Source of the DNA: JAAYUH01 sp964640995
Lineage (GTDB): Bacteria > Caldisericota > Caldisericia > B22-G15
DNA length: 64,000 nt
Assembly (NCBI GenBank): GCA_964640995.1
Contig: CAZXJJ010000001.1
Location: 248,001-312,000, forward strand
Reading direction: 5' to 3'
Notes under the pieces: generated by a model
The model's database searches: none
What the model saw: the letters and a program-made list of their open reading frames with translations, nothing else
Told to the model about the DNA's origin: nothing
Shown: piece after piece, positions 55,783 to 64,000 of the stretch
Layout of the letters: each line of letters begins with the position of its first letter
How positions within the stretch are numbered: the stretch's first letter is position 1
Position numbers and translations under genes: made by a program

Positions 55783-57026
55783 TTATTCATAAATAAATTC
55801 GCGGTCTGGTGGTCTCCAGATACCTTTTCCTTCAAGTTTACCAAAAAGACCTTCTTTGAGTGTTATAAAAACAAGAATAGGATTTGAAGTCCAATAAATT
55901 ATTGGATACCATACAACATAGAAATAATACTTAAATATCTCTTTATCATATTTTTTATCAAGTGTTGCAGAAACAAAAAATATAATAAAACATATCAAAC
56001 TTATAAATGCTCCATACCATGTTGGAATTGGAGAAATAGCAAACCCTGTAAATATAAAAACTCTTGAGATTGCCCATAATAATGTAAAAATAATAAAAAG
56101 TATACTCCAAATATTTACTAATAAAAATTCAATAAAGGTAAAAATAAGTCTTTTATATTTAAAATTATAAAGAACATCGAAGTTTTTCCTTAACATATGC
56201 CATCCACCAAGTGCCCATCTTTTTCTCTGTCTCACTAACTCTTTTAAATTTTCAGGAACTCTTATCCATGCTACTGCTCTTGGTTCATAAAAAATGTTAT
56301 AGAAATTTTTTTCAATTCTCCACTTTATATCTATATCTTCAGTTGCAGTAAGATGTGAAAAACAACCTATGTTTTTCAAAACATTTTTGTCATACATTGT
56401 GAATGCTCCACTTACTGTAAAAATTCTTCCAAAAGATCTTTGTGCTCTTTTTAGTAAACTTATTATTGAACTAAATTCAGCAGTTTGAATATAAGTTAAA
56501 ATATTTGTTCTATTTAAAACTCTCGGATTTCCAGCAACAGCAGCAAGGCGAGGAATTTTTTGAAAGTGATATGCCAAATATTTTATTGAATCTCTATCTA
56601 AAATTGTATCTGCATCAATCACAACAATAAGATCAGTTTTTGAATGGATTAAACCAATATTTGTTGCTTTTGCTTTTCAAACATTCTTTTTTACCTTTAT
56701 AAGATATAAATTATCAATATTTAAAAACTCTTCAACAATTTTAGATGTTTTGTCTTGATTTGCATCATCAACAACAATCACATCATACTTTGGATAATTT
56801 AAGTTTTTTAATGACTCTAAGGTATCTTTTATAAACTTCTCTCCATTATGTACTGCAATAACAATTGTTACAGGAGGAAGATTGTTTTCATCAATGTCTA
56901 ACTCTTTTTTTCTTTTGTATAATAAAAGTGAATTGCAGAGATAATCCATAACAAACTTGTTACAACGGGAAACCAAAATAAAAAATTAGGTATTATTTTT
57001 ATTACAATTAAGTTTAATAAATTCAT
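55783..57026 (-). pseudogene. Broken PgaC/IcaA-like family 2 polysaccharide synthase
   Basis: Membrane GT2 synthases of this form make poly-beta-1,6-N-acetylglucosamine or similar exopolysaccharide. ATG 57026 with GAGGAGG starts MNLLNLIVIKIIPNFLFWFP (first helix). A run of seven A near 56905 is one short, so the frame shifts there. Then TIVIAVHNGEKFIKDTLESL and VIVVDDANQDKT follow, and an in-frame TGA at 56677-56679 replaces a Gly codon. The rest is open: VIDADTILDRDS, FTVSGAFTMYDKN, ATEDIDIKWRI, QRKRWALGGWHML, then three to four helices. All catalytic motifs persist, so the lesions are recent. Confidence 0.85.
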
Positions 57027-57047
57027 CTATTTCCTCCTCAATATATT

Positions 57048-57290
57048 CTAATTTATGCTAATTATAAAAAGAATCAAAAGAGCATATAAGGTATCTCTGA
57101 ACTCTTCTTTTATAAAAAGCTTTCTATAAATAAAGATTGACCAAAATAACCAAGCTATTGCTGTTATAAGAGGTATAATCAAATAAAATATAATTAAACA
57201 TCCAAATATTGAGGTTAAAAATATGATTACCTTCCTCATAACATATTTTTTATTTATGAAATAAAGATAAATTTTCAAGATATTCTTCAC
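57048..57290 (-). CDS. Small two-helix membrane protein, possible PgaD/IcaD-like partner
   Basis: The 80 residues have helices at about 18-42 (VIIFLTSIFGCLIIFYLIIP) and 44-55, plus a final hydrophobic tail. It sits just upstream of the dead PgaC-like gene in the same direction, which is the place of the small accessory subunit (PgaD/IcaD) of such synthases. GTG 57290 would be the start; ATG 57239 gives a shorter protein. Assignment is by size and context only. Confidence 0.45.
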   Translation of the reverse strand: MKNILKIYLYFINKKYVMRKVIIFLTSIFGCLIIFYLIIPLITAIAWLFWSIFIYRKLFIKEEFRDTLYALLILFIISIN

Positions 57291-57358
57291 TCTTATATAT
57301 TGACATTTTTAATAAAATGGTATAATATAATTGAAAATATTTTTCAGGAAGTTGAGTT

Positions 57359-57904
57359 ATGAAAGAGGAAAAAGAAGAGATTTTAGAATATTTATTTAGA
57401 AAAAAAGAAGAGAAAGTTTCATTGGAAGAACTAAAGAAGAACTTTAATTATTTGAATTTAGATGAAATAATAAATTCACTTTTTAAAGAGAAAAAGATAA
57501 TTATTGAAAATGGAAATATAATTTTAACTCAAGATGGTTCAATTGAAGGTGAAAGCATAAAAGATAAACATGAATTTGTTGAATATTTTTTGAAAAAAAT
57601 TGGTGTTCCTGAAGATTTTGCCCATGAAAAAGCCTGTGAAATTGAGCATCATGTTAAAGAAGAAAAATTTGAAAATATTGTTTCTCTTTTAACCTTAAAT
57701 GTTGGAGAGAGTGGAGAAATTGTTTTGATAAGGGGAGGTAGAGGGTTAATTCAAAGATTATATGATATGGGTTTAACTCCTGGAACTTGCATAGCTATTT
57801 TAAAAAAGGTGCCTTTTGGTCCTGTTGAGATTTTGTTAAGAGGTTATCACCTTGCACTTGGTCAAGGAGTTGCAAATAGAATATGGGTGAGAAAAAAGAG
57901 TTAA
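57359..57904 (+). CDS. DtxR-type regulator fused to FeoA domain
   Basis: The 181 residues have a divergent winged-helix start (about 1-60, EEILEYLFRKKEEKVSLEEL). A metal-dimerisation segment follows, HEKACEIEHHVKEEKFENI (about 92-110), as in DtxR/MntR proteins (HExxCxxEH form). Then comes a full FeoA/SH3 domain: VGESGEIVLIRGGRGLIQRL, YDMGLTPGTCIAIL and ALGQGVANRIWV. The fusion could combine a metal-responsive repressor with the FeoA partner of FeoB. It overlaps feoB by 22 bases. Confidence 0.82.
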   Translation: MKEEKEEILEYLFRKKEEKVSLEELKKNFNYLNLDEIINSLFKEKKIIIENGNIILTQDGSIEGESIKDKHEFVEYFLKKIGVPEDFAHEKACEIEHHVKEEKFENIVSLLTLNVGESGEIVLIRGGRGLIQRLYDMGLTPGTCIAILKKVPFGPVEILLRGYHLALGQGVANRIWVRKKS

Positions 57905-59799
57905 CTATTGCTCTTGCTGGGAATGCAAATGTAGGGAAAAGTGTAATTTTTAATAATATAACTGGTTCACATCAAATAATTGGAAATTGGCCTGGAAAAA
58001 CAATTGAAAGAAAAGAGGGATATTTAATTTATAAAGGTTATAAAATAAGAGTTGTAGATCTGCCAGGAATTTATTCATTTTCAACATATTCAGATGAAGA
58101 GATAATATCAAGAGATTTTATTTTAAATGAAAAACCAGATTTTGTAATAAATGTTGTTGATGCAGTAAATCTTGAGAGAAACTTATTTTTCACTCTTCAA
58201 CTAATGGAACTTGATGTAAATTTAATTATTGCTTTAAATCAGATTGATTTGCTTGAAAAAAGCGGATTTTCAATTGATGTGGAAAAACTTCAAGAAATTT
58301 TAGGTGTTCCTGTAATTCCAACAGTTGCAATTGAAAATAAAGGAATAGAAAAATTAATTGAAAAATGTATTGAGATTTTTGAGATAAATATAAAAATAAA
58401 GCCATATGAAATTAAATATGGAAAAGAAGTTGAAGAAAGAATAAAAATTTTAAGCGAATTTTTACCAAAAGATGCGAGTTATCCAAAAAGATGGATGGTC
58501 ATTAAAATTCTTGAGGGAGAGGAAGATATAATAAAAAAATTTAAAAATGAAGAAATTGTTTTAAAAGCAAAAAAATTTGCAGAAGAACTTGAAGATATAC
58601 ATGGCGAATCAATTTCACTTATAATAACTCAGGAAAAATATAATTTATGCAATAAAATAACAAGAGAAGTATTACTAAAAAAAGAGAAAAAATTTATTTT
58701 ATCTGATTATCTTGATAAAATTTTTTTACATCCAATTTTCGGTTATATAACTTTAATTTTATTTCTATTTTTAATTTTTTACTCAATTTTTGGTTTTGGT
58801 TCTTTTTTTAGTGAAGTTCTTGGTTCTATTTTTGATAAATTTAAAAGTTTAATTTTAAATTTAAGAATTTCAGATTTAGCAAAGAAAATTTTTGTTGATG
58901 GAATTTTAGATGGAGTGATAGGTGGGCTTTCGGTTGCACTTCCATATCTTATACCTTTTTACATATTACTTGCAATTCTTGAGGATTCAGGATACCTTGC
59001 AAGAATAGTATTTTTTACAGATTCCCTCATGCATTTTATAGGTCTACATGGAAAAGCATTCTTCCCTCTTATACTTGGTTTTGGATGTAATGTTCCAGCG
59101 GTTCTTGGTTCAAGAATTTTAGAGACAAAAAAGCAAAAATTTTTAACTGCAACCTTAGGAACACTTGTTCCATGTAGCGCAAGAACAATTGTAATACTTG
59201 GACTTGTTGGCATATATCTTGGCTTTAAATATGTGCTAATTATATATCTTATAGATATATTAGTAATTATCTTTTTTGGAAAAATACTTTCAATTTTAAT
59301 TCCGGGGAAAAGTTATGGGCTCATTATGGAGATGCCTCCTTTAAGAAAGCCATCACTAAATATTGTTTTAAGACAATCTTGGTTTAGAATAAAAGATTTT
59401 ATTTATTTTGCATTTCCTATTATTATTTTTGGAAGTTTTTTACTTCAAATACTTGATTTAACAAATTTACTTAACTCTTTTGTTAATTTTATTTCTCCAC
59501 TTTTTATAAATTTTTTAGGTCTTCCACCGTTAACATCAATTCCTCTTATTTTTGGAATTTTAAGAAAAGAATTAACTCTTCTTATGCTTTTTTCGCTTTT
59601 TGGAACAAATATTGTTATAAATTTTATGACTCCAAAGCAAATTATAATTTATTCTGTTATTACAATTTTTTATTTTCCATGCATTGCAACTTTTGCAAGT
59701 TTAAAAAGAGAACTTGGTTTATTAAATACAATATTTATTACTATTTTTGAAATTAGTTTCGCAATTTTAATTGGTGGTTTATTGAATCTTATTTTATGA
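57883..59799 (+). CDS. feoB: Ferrous iron transporter FeoB
   Basis: FeoB moves Fe(II) across the membrane with a cytosolic G domain. The 638 residues show G1 GNANVGKS, the switch region NWPGKTIERKEGY, DLPGIYSF (G3), LNQIDLLEKSG (G4; Gln in place of the common Met) and then two gate regions with FGCNVPAVLGSRIL and TLVPCSARTIVILG, each with the expected Cys. The helix count fits. It starts within the FeoA fusion gene, so production is coupled. The ZIP transporter follows at 29 bases. Confidence 0.95.
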   Translation: MGEKKELTIALAGNANVGKSVIFNNITGSHQIIGNWPGKTIERKEGYLIYKGYKIRVVDLPGIYSFSTYSDEEIISRDFILNEKPDFVINVVDAVNLERNLFFTLQLMELDVNLIIALNQIDLLEKSGFSIDVEKLQEILGVPVIPTVAIENKGIEKLIEKCIEIFEINIKIKPYEIKYGKEVEERIKILSEFLPKDASYPKRWMVIKILEGEEDIIKKFKNEEIVLKAKKFAEELEDIHGESISLIITQEKYNLCNKITREVLLKKEKKFILSDYLDKIFLHPIFGYITLILFLFLIFYSIFGFGSFFSEVLGSIFDKFKSLILNLRISDLAKKIFVDGILDGVIGGLSVALPYLIPFYILLAILEDSGYLARIVFFTDSLMHFIGLHGKAFFPLILGFGCNVPAVLGSRILETKKQKFLTATLGTLVPCSARTIVILGLVGIYLGFKYVLIIYLIDILVIIFFGKILSILIPGKSYGLIMEMPPLRKPSLNIVLRQSWFRIKDFIYFAFPIIIFGSFLLQILDLTNLLNSFVNFISPLFINFLGLPPLTSIPLIFGILRKELTLLMLFSLFGTNIVINFMTPKQIIIYSVITIFYFPCIATFASLKRELGLLNTIFITIFEISFAILIGGLLNLIL

Positions 59800-59827
59800 A
59801 TATTTTTTATTTTGTTATAATTTATCT

Positions 59828-60568
59828 ATGAATATATTTACCTTTTTTGGGCTTGTAATTCCTGGTATTTTAACTGGTATTGGTGCATTACCTGTTTTAT
59901 TTGTGAAAAAGGAGATTCCTTTTAAATATATTGATGCACTTCTCGGTTTCGCAGCAGGTGTTATGCTTGCTGCAACTTTTTTTAGTTTGCTTCTTCCCTC
60001 TCTTGAAAGAGGGGGAATATTAATTACAATAATTGGAATAATTTCAGGTGCAATATTTTTATCTTATCTTGATAAAATAACACCTCATACTCATTTTATA
60101 AAAGGAGAGGAAGGTCCAAGTTCAAGATTAAAAAAAATTTGGCTCTTTATTTATGCAATAACTCTTCACAATCTTCCAGAAGGGTTAGCAGTTGGAGTTG
60201 GTTTTGGCTCAAGCGATTTTAAAACAGGACTCATAATTGCAACTGCAATTGGTCTTCAAAATATGCCTGAAGGTTTGGCGGTTGCACTTCCACTTTTTGG
60301 AGAAGGTTATTCAAAAGGCAAAGCACTTGGAATTTCTTTATTAACTGGAATTTTTGAACCTTTTATGGCTTTTTTAGGGTTCATTCTTGTAAAAATTTTT
60401 ATAAAAATTCTTCCATTTGCCCTATCTTTTGCTGCTGGTGCTATGCTTTATGTTATTTCAGATGAGATAATTCCTGAGAGTCATAGAAGAGGTTATGAAA
60501 AAGAGGCAACCTTTTCAATAATAATAGGGTTTCTTGTTATGATGATTCTTGATTATTCTCTTGGATAA
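59828..60568 (+). CDS. ZIP family divalent metal transporter
   Basis: ZIP proteins take Zn, Fe or Mn into the cytoplasm. The 246 residues have eight helices with the two metal-binding motifs HNLPEGLAVGVGF and QNMPEGLAVALPL in helices 4 and 5, and the long cytosolic loop with HTHFIKGEEG. DEIIPESHRRGYEKEA closes the protein. It is last of a metal module after DtxR-FeoA and FeoB, suggesting iron or zinc. Its end overlaps the convergent peptidase by 16 bases. Confidence 0.92.
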   Translation: MNIFTFFGLVIPGILTGIGALPVLFVKKEIPFKYIDALLGFAAGVMLAATFFSLLLPSLERGGILITIIGIISGAIFLSYLDKITPHTHFIKGEEGPSSRLKKIWLFIYAITLHNLPEGLAVGVGFGSSDFKTGLIIATAIGLQNMPEGLAVALPLFGEGYSKGKALGISLLTGIFEPFMAFLGFILVKIFIKILPFALSFAAGAMLYVISDEIIPESHRRGYEKEATFSIIIGFLVMMILDYSLG

Positions 60569-61503
60569 GAATCTATTATTTCTTCAAAAGATGGGATTCC
60601 TCCAAGAGATTTTGATACTTTAACTGCCCTTATAATTGATTTTTCAGTAACCTTTGCAGCATAGGTTCCGAGTGTTGTAAGGTCTATCTCTTTTCCTTTA
60701 CATGTACTAACTGTGAAAACAATATCACCATCAAGCATTGTATGGACTGGTCTAATTGCTCTTGCAACTCCATCATGTGCCATTTCACTAATCTTTTTTG
60801 CTTCCCATTTTTGTATTTTTGCATCAGTTAAAACAACAACAAGAGTCGTATTTTCAATTTTGTTCATTGTAAGATGTCCCACAAATGTTTTAAGATACTC
60901 CTCTGTATTTAAAAAACCTTTTCCAATTAATTTTCTTGCACCAGCAATTATTTTGTTATCTTCATAAACATCACCAAAAGCATTAACAACTGAAAAAGCA
61001 GAAATTTCAACTCCAAAAATTTTTTCAGAATAAAAGCCAACCCCACTTTTCATTGCTCTTCCCATTCCTAAAATTTTTCCAACTGTTGCACCTGTTCCTG
61101 CTCCGATTGACCCTTCATGTGGCTCTTCACTTAAAGAAAGACATGCTTGATAACCCATTTCTTCATCTGGAAAGGCATCTCTTCTTCCAATTCCAAGGTC
61201 AAAAATTATTGCAGATGGAACAATTGGAACTTTTCCAAAAGGTGTATCAAATCCAATATTCTTTTCTTTTAAGTATCTCATAACTCCAGATGCAGCAGAA
61301 AGACCAAAAGCACTTCCACCTGCAAGACAAATTGCATGAATTTTCTCAATCATCTTTGTTGGTTCAAGTAGTGAAACCTCTCTTGTTCCTGGAGCAGAGC
61401 CTCTTACATCACAACTTGCAACAGCATCTTCTGGAAAAATTAAGACAGATACACCAGTTATTGCATCAAAATCTTCTTGATGACCAAAATAGACTCCTTT
61501 CAT
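60553..61503 (-). CDS. P1 family (DmpA/NylC-like) self-cleaving peptidase
   Basis: These are N-terminal nucleophile hydrolases that cut themselves into two chains. The 316 residues show AVASCDVRGSAPGTREV, ICLAGGSAFGLSAASGVMRY, GSIGAGTGATVGK and, near residue 218, ENTTLVVVLTDA. Asn218-Thr219 matches the self-cleavage site of the NylC group, so Thr219 is the expected nucleophile. NylC cleaves nylon oligomers; natural substrates of the family are mostly unknown, perhaps beta-peptides or D-amino acid esters. It converges on the ZIP gene. Confidence 0.88.
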   Translation of the reverse strand: MKGVYFGHQEDFDAITGVSVLIFPEDAVASCDVRGSAPGTREVSLLEPTKMIEKIHAICLAGGSAFGLSAASGVMRYLKEKNIGFDTPFGKVPIVPSAIIFDLGIGRRDAFPDEEMGYQACLSLSEEPHEGSIGAGTGATVGKILGMGRAMKSGVGFYSEKIFGVEISAFSVVNAFGDVYEDNKIIAGARKLIGKGFLNTEEYLKTFVGHLTMNKIENTTLVVVLTDAKIQKWEAKKISEMAHDGVARAIRPVHTMLDGDIVFTVSTCKGKEIDLTTLGTYAAKVTEKSIIRAVKVSKSLGGIPSFEEIIDSYPRE

Positions 61504-61554
61504 AAAATTTTCTCCTTTTGAATTTTCATATTTTAATTATATAATTTAATCAAA

Positions 61555-63159
61555 ATGAAGTTAGTTTTATCTAAAGATGAATTGATTGAAACAGAAAATG
61601 AAGTTTTTAAATTAAAAATAATATTACCAATAATTGGTATTTTAATGTATATTTCATCTATATTATTTAAATTTACAAAATATCCACTTTTGCCTTGGTT
61701 CTATCTTGCTATTATTTATGGTTTTATTTTAACAGTTTTACATTTAAATTTTAAAAAATTAAAAATAGAAAAATTTATTTTCTATAATTTATTCTTATCT
61801 ATCATTGAGATTATATTTACAACAATTATTATTTACTTTACTGGTGGAATAACAAGTTCTATATTTGTTATTTATTTCATTATAATTTTATTAATCTCTG
61901 TATATAGAGTTCCTATCATTCCTTTTATAATAGGATTATTATCTTACTTATCTTATCTAATTCTAGTATATGGTCAATATTTTGGTATTTTTAAACATAT
62001 AAATTATTTTTCTTCAGAAACTTTTGACATAAATTTTCCATTTGTTTTTCAAAGGAGTATTATAGTCGGTTTATATATTATGATTTTTTCTACTTATGCA
62101 AATAGAACCATCATAAATTTAAATAAAGAAAAAAGAGCACAAGATTTATTTAGAAATGGAGCTTTTCTATTAACTTCATATTTAGGCGATAGAGAAAAAT
62201 TCACTACAAATATTTTGAAAATAGCGAGAGAACTTGTTGAAGCAGACACTGCATCTATTATTGAAATAAGAAATGGTGAATATAAATTTGTTGCATGGGA
62301 AAATATAGATAGTGAAGTTGTATATAAAATCGAAGAAGGATTTAAAATAAATAAACCACAAAATCTCGAAGAGATAAAAGAGACAAAACAACTTTTAAAA
62401 TTTGATGATGTTTGGAAGGTTCCTTATTGGATTAAAATTACAGATTTAAGGTCATACATTGGTGTGCCAATTTTGTTTAAAAATGAAGTTGTTGCAATTT
62501 TAAATGTTGATTCTAAAAAACCAAATAAATTTAAAGATAGAGACCTTAGAAATCTTGAGATATTTTCAAAAATAATTTCTACATCTTATGAAAAAGATGA
62601 AATGATAAGAGAAATTAAGGAACTTAATTTAAGATTGGAAAACTTATCATTAACAGATCCCCTCACTAATCTTTTTAACAGAAGAAAGTTTAAAGAAATT
62701 GTTTTTTACAATATTGATACATTTTTAAGAAGAAAAGAAAATTTCCAAATAATTATGTTAGATATTGATAATTTTAAATTAATAAATGACAACTTTGGTC
62801 ATCTTGAAGGTGATAATTGTTTAATTAAATTTGCTGGATTATTAAAAAAGAGTGTTAGAAAAGTTGATTTTGTTTTTAGATATGGTGGAGATGAATTTTT
62901 AATTCTTCTTCCAAACGCTCCACCAACAACTGCAGATATAGTTGTTGAAAGAATAAATAAAGGTTTCAAAGAGATATTTATTGATCTTATAAATTCTTTA
63001 AATATTGGTATTTCTTATGGTTCAATAAATTTTTCAGAGTATTTTATAAATTTATCAATTCAGGAAAAAGAACTTGATTCAGAATTAATTTATGAAAATA
63101 TTTTAAAAGAACTTGATAAGTCTCTATACTATTCGAAAAGGTTAAAGAGAATATCTTAA
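61555..63159 (+). CDS. Membrane GAF-GGDEF diguanylate cyclase
   Basis: This protein should make cyclic di-GMP. The 534 residues have about six N-terminal helices (residues 22-195), then a GAF-like domain (AQDLFRNGAFLLTSYLGDR and, near its end, RSYIGVPILFKNEVVAILNV) and a GGDEF domain with LTDPLTNLFNRRKF, LDIDNFKLINDNFGH and the active RYGGDEFLILLP. No I-site RxxD is visible before GGDEF (the FAGLLKKSVRKVDFVFRY region has no RxxD five residues ahead). There is no phosphodiesterase domain. Its target may be the (now dead) exopolysaccharide synthase upstream, a familiar c-di-GMP output. Confidence 0.9.
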   Translation: MKLVLSKDELIETENEVFKLKIILPIIGILMYISSILFKFTKYPLLPWFYLAIIYGFILTVLHLNFKKLKIEKFIFYNLFLSIIEIIFTTIIIYFTGGITSSIFVIYFIIILLISVYRVPIIPFIIGLLSYLSYLILVYGQYFGIFKHINYFSSETFDINFPFVFQRSIIVGLYIMIFSTYANRTIINLNKEKRAQDLFRNGAFLLTSYLGDREKFTTNILKIARELVEADTASIIEIRNGEYKFVAWENIDSEVVYKIEEGFKINKPQNLEEIKETKQLLKFDDVWKVPYWIKITDLRSYIGVPILFKNEVVAILNVDSKKPNKFKDRDLRNLEIFSKIISTSYEKDEMIREIKELNLRLENLSLTDPLTNLFNRRKFKEIVFYNIDTFLRRKENFQIIMLDIDNFKLINDNFGHLEGDNCLIKFAGLLKKSVRKVDFVFRYGGDEFLILLPNAPPTTADIVVERINKGFKEIFIDLINSLNIGISYGSINFSEYFINLSIQEKELDSELIYENILKELDKSLYYSKRLKRIS

Positions 63160-63995
63160 ATTACTTCAATTTTATAATCACCACTTAAAGTTTTTATATT
63201 TATCTTCTTATCTTTAGAGCCAAAGCCAATTTCTCCTCTTGTCAATTTTGTTATTTTGCCTTCATAAATAATCTCACCCTCACCTGTCTTTGTATCAATA
63301 AACACATTTATATCTTTTGTTGGAGTTTTCAAATTTATATCTCCAGACATTGTTTTTATTTCAATTGACTCTTCAAAGGATAAGTTAAAAAGTGATATAT
63401 CTCCACTGAAAGTTGATAAAAATGCTTTTTCTAGAAATGCATCTTTTATATCAATATCTCCAGAATAACTCTTAATAAAACCACTTTTGTTAATATTCTT
63501 TGCATCAATATTTCCAGATTTTGAGTTTAATTTAAAATTACCTTTAATATCTTCAACAAAAATATCTCCACTAATTGTGTATAAATCCAAATCACCTTCA
63601 ACATTTTTAACCTCAATATCACCACTTACAGATTTTACTTTAACACTTCCGTTTAAATTTTCTATATTTACATTTCCAGATACACTGTTAACAAAAATAT
63701 TTGTTTTTTTTGGTATAAAAATTTTTATATTTTCACTTAAGGACTCTTTTGTTGAAAATCCAAAGATATTTATATTGATGCCTAAACTTTTTATTTTAGA
63801 CCTTATAAAAAGATTTTCATCTTTCTCTTCAATTACAAAACCCTCTTTTCCATAATCAAAAACAATCTCATTTATATTCTCTTTACCTATAACTTCAATA
63901 TCCTCTGAAACTGACTCTAAAAAAATATTTTTAAATGTTTTTTCTATTTTTTCTTCTTTTAATTCTTCATTAATTTTTTCTATTAATTTATTCAT
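63156..63995 (-). CDS. DUF4097 repeat protein (beta-helix-like)
   Basis: The 279-residue protein has an N-terminal charged helix (about 1-25) and then repeated strands with SGDI-type turns: VKSVSGDIEVKNVEGDLDLY, TISGDIFVEDIKGNFKLNSK, SYSGDIDIKD, STFSGDISLFN and TMSGDINLK. This is the DUF4097 pattern, probably a beta-helix. Such genes often sit beside sensor or PspC-like membrane proteins. Its stop overlaps the convergent cyclase by 4 bases. The upstream neighbour lies outside the window. Confidence 0.85.
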   Translation of the reverse strand: MNKLIEKINEELKEEKIEKTFKNIFLESVSEDIEVIGKENINEIVFDYGKEGFVIEEKDENLFIRSKIKSLGININIFGFSTKESLSENIKIFIPKKTNIFVNSVSGNVNIENLNGSVKVKSVSGDIEVKNVEGDLDLYTISGDIFVEDIKGNFKLNSKSGNIDAKNINKSGFIKSYSGDIDIKDAFLEKAFLSTFSGDISLFNLSFEESIEIKTMSGDINLKTPTKDINVFIDTKTGEGEIIYEGKITKLTRGEIGFGSKDKKINIKTLSGDYKIEVI

Positions 63996-64000
63996 TTGAG

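Noticed and set aside
57048..57290. Confident naming as pgaD/icaD
   Set aside because: Only size, two helices and position support it; no sequence motif was recognised.

Overview
The window is very AT-rich, gene-dense bacterial DNA with strong Shine-Dalgarno sequences. It looks like an anaerobe, plausibly a thermophile, with an S-layer type envelope: there is an SLH-domain protein, LytR-CpsA-Psr and MurJ genes, a soluble Hox-type [NiFe] hydrogenase, a phosphoketolase, FeoB and type I-B-like cas genes. This gene mix recalls Caldisericota, Thermotogota or deep Firmicutes-like lineages, but no rRNA or marker gene here fixes the phylum. No tRNA or rRNA genes were seen.

Layout. 1-5070: a wrecked CRISPR-Cas locus (cas5, cas3, cas4 and cas1 all broken, cas2 intact) that ends in one lone repeat-like element. 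5101-10000: a radical SAM gene, then a minus-strand run of two dead envelope genes, a sensor kinase, a response regulator lacking its phospho-acceptor segment, and a 5-formyl-THF cyclo-ligase-like gene. 10092-18389: mostly intact single genes, namely a secreted DUF2680-like protein, DegV, a Nei-like glycosylase, a class II photolyase, PlsY and a glycosyltransferase. 18381-27195: a minus-strand signalling island (LAL/BTAD regulator, clostripain-like peptidase, PsbP-like protein, FHA lipoprotein, PP2C, Ser/Thr kinase with PEGA domains, NHL propeller protein) in which only the FHA gene is still open. 27296-32074: a PH-like protein and an SLH-tethered peptide-binding protein with two permeases but no ATPases. 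32297-33172: a dead EVE-nuclease fusion. 33353-42038: MurJ, LCP, a Wzy-like protein, two GT4 enzymes, a UDP-sugar dehydrogenase and a NodB deacetylase, which together form an envelope polysaccharide operon and its neighbour. 42072-44435: phosphoketolase. 44613-54445: one long minus-strand hydrogenase block, hypF-C-D-E-A, a Mrp-type ATPase standing where hypB should be, hoxU-Y-H and the maturation protease. 54509-57290: a PlsC-like acyltransferase, an acyl carrier protein, and a broken PgaC-like synthase with a small membrane partner. 57359-60568: a DtxR-FeoA fusion, FeoB and a ZIP transporter. 60553-63995: a NylC/DmpA-type peptidase, a GAF-GGDEF cyclase and a DUF4097 protein.

Two themes stand out. 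First, gene decay is concentrated in defence, phosphorylation signalling, surface-protein and exopolysaccharide genes. The metabolic, hydrogenase and wall genes, including about 22 kb from murJ to hypF, are uninterrupted. The lesions include duplications, lost motifs and active-site changes, so they are not simply read errors. Second, all nine convergent gene pairs end within 3 nt of each other or overlap by up to 24 nt. Clear hairpin terminators are almost absent; the two best ones follow the DUF2680 gene and the peptide-binding protein gene.
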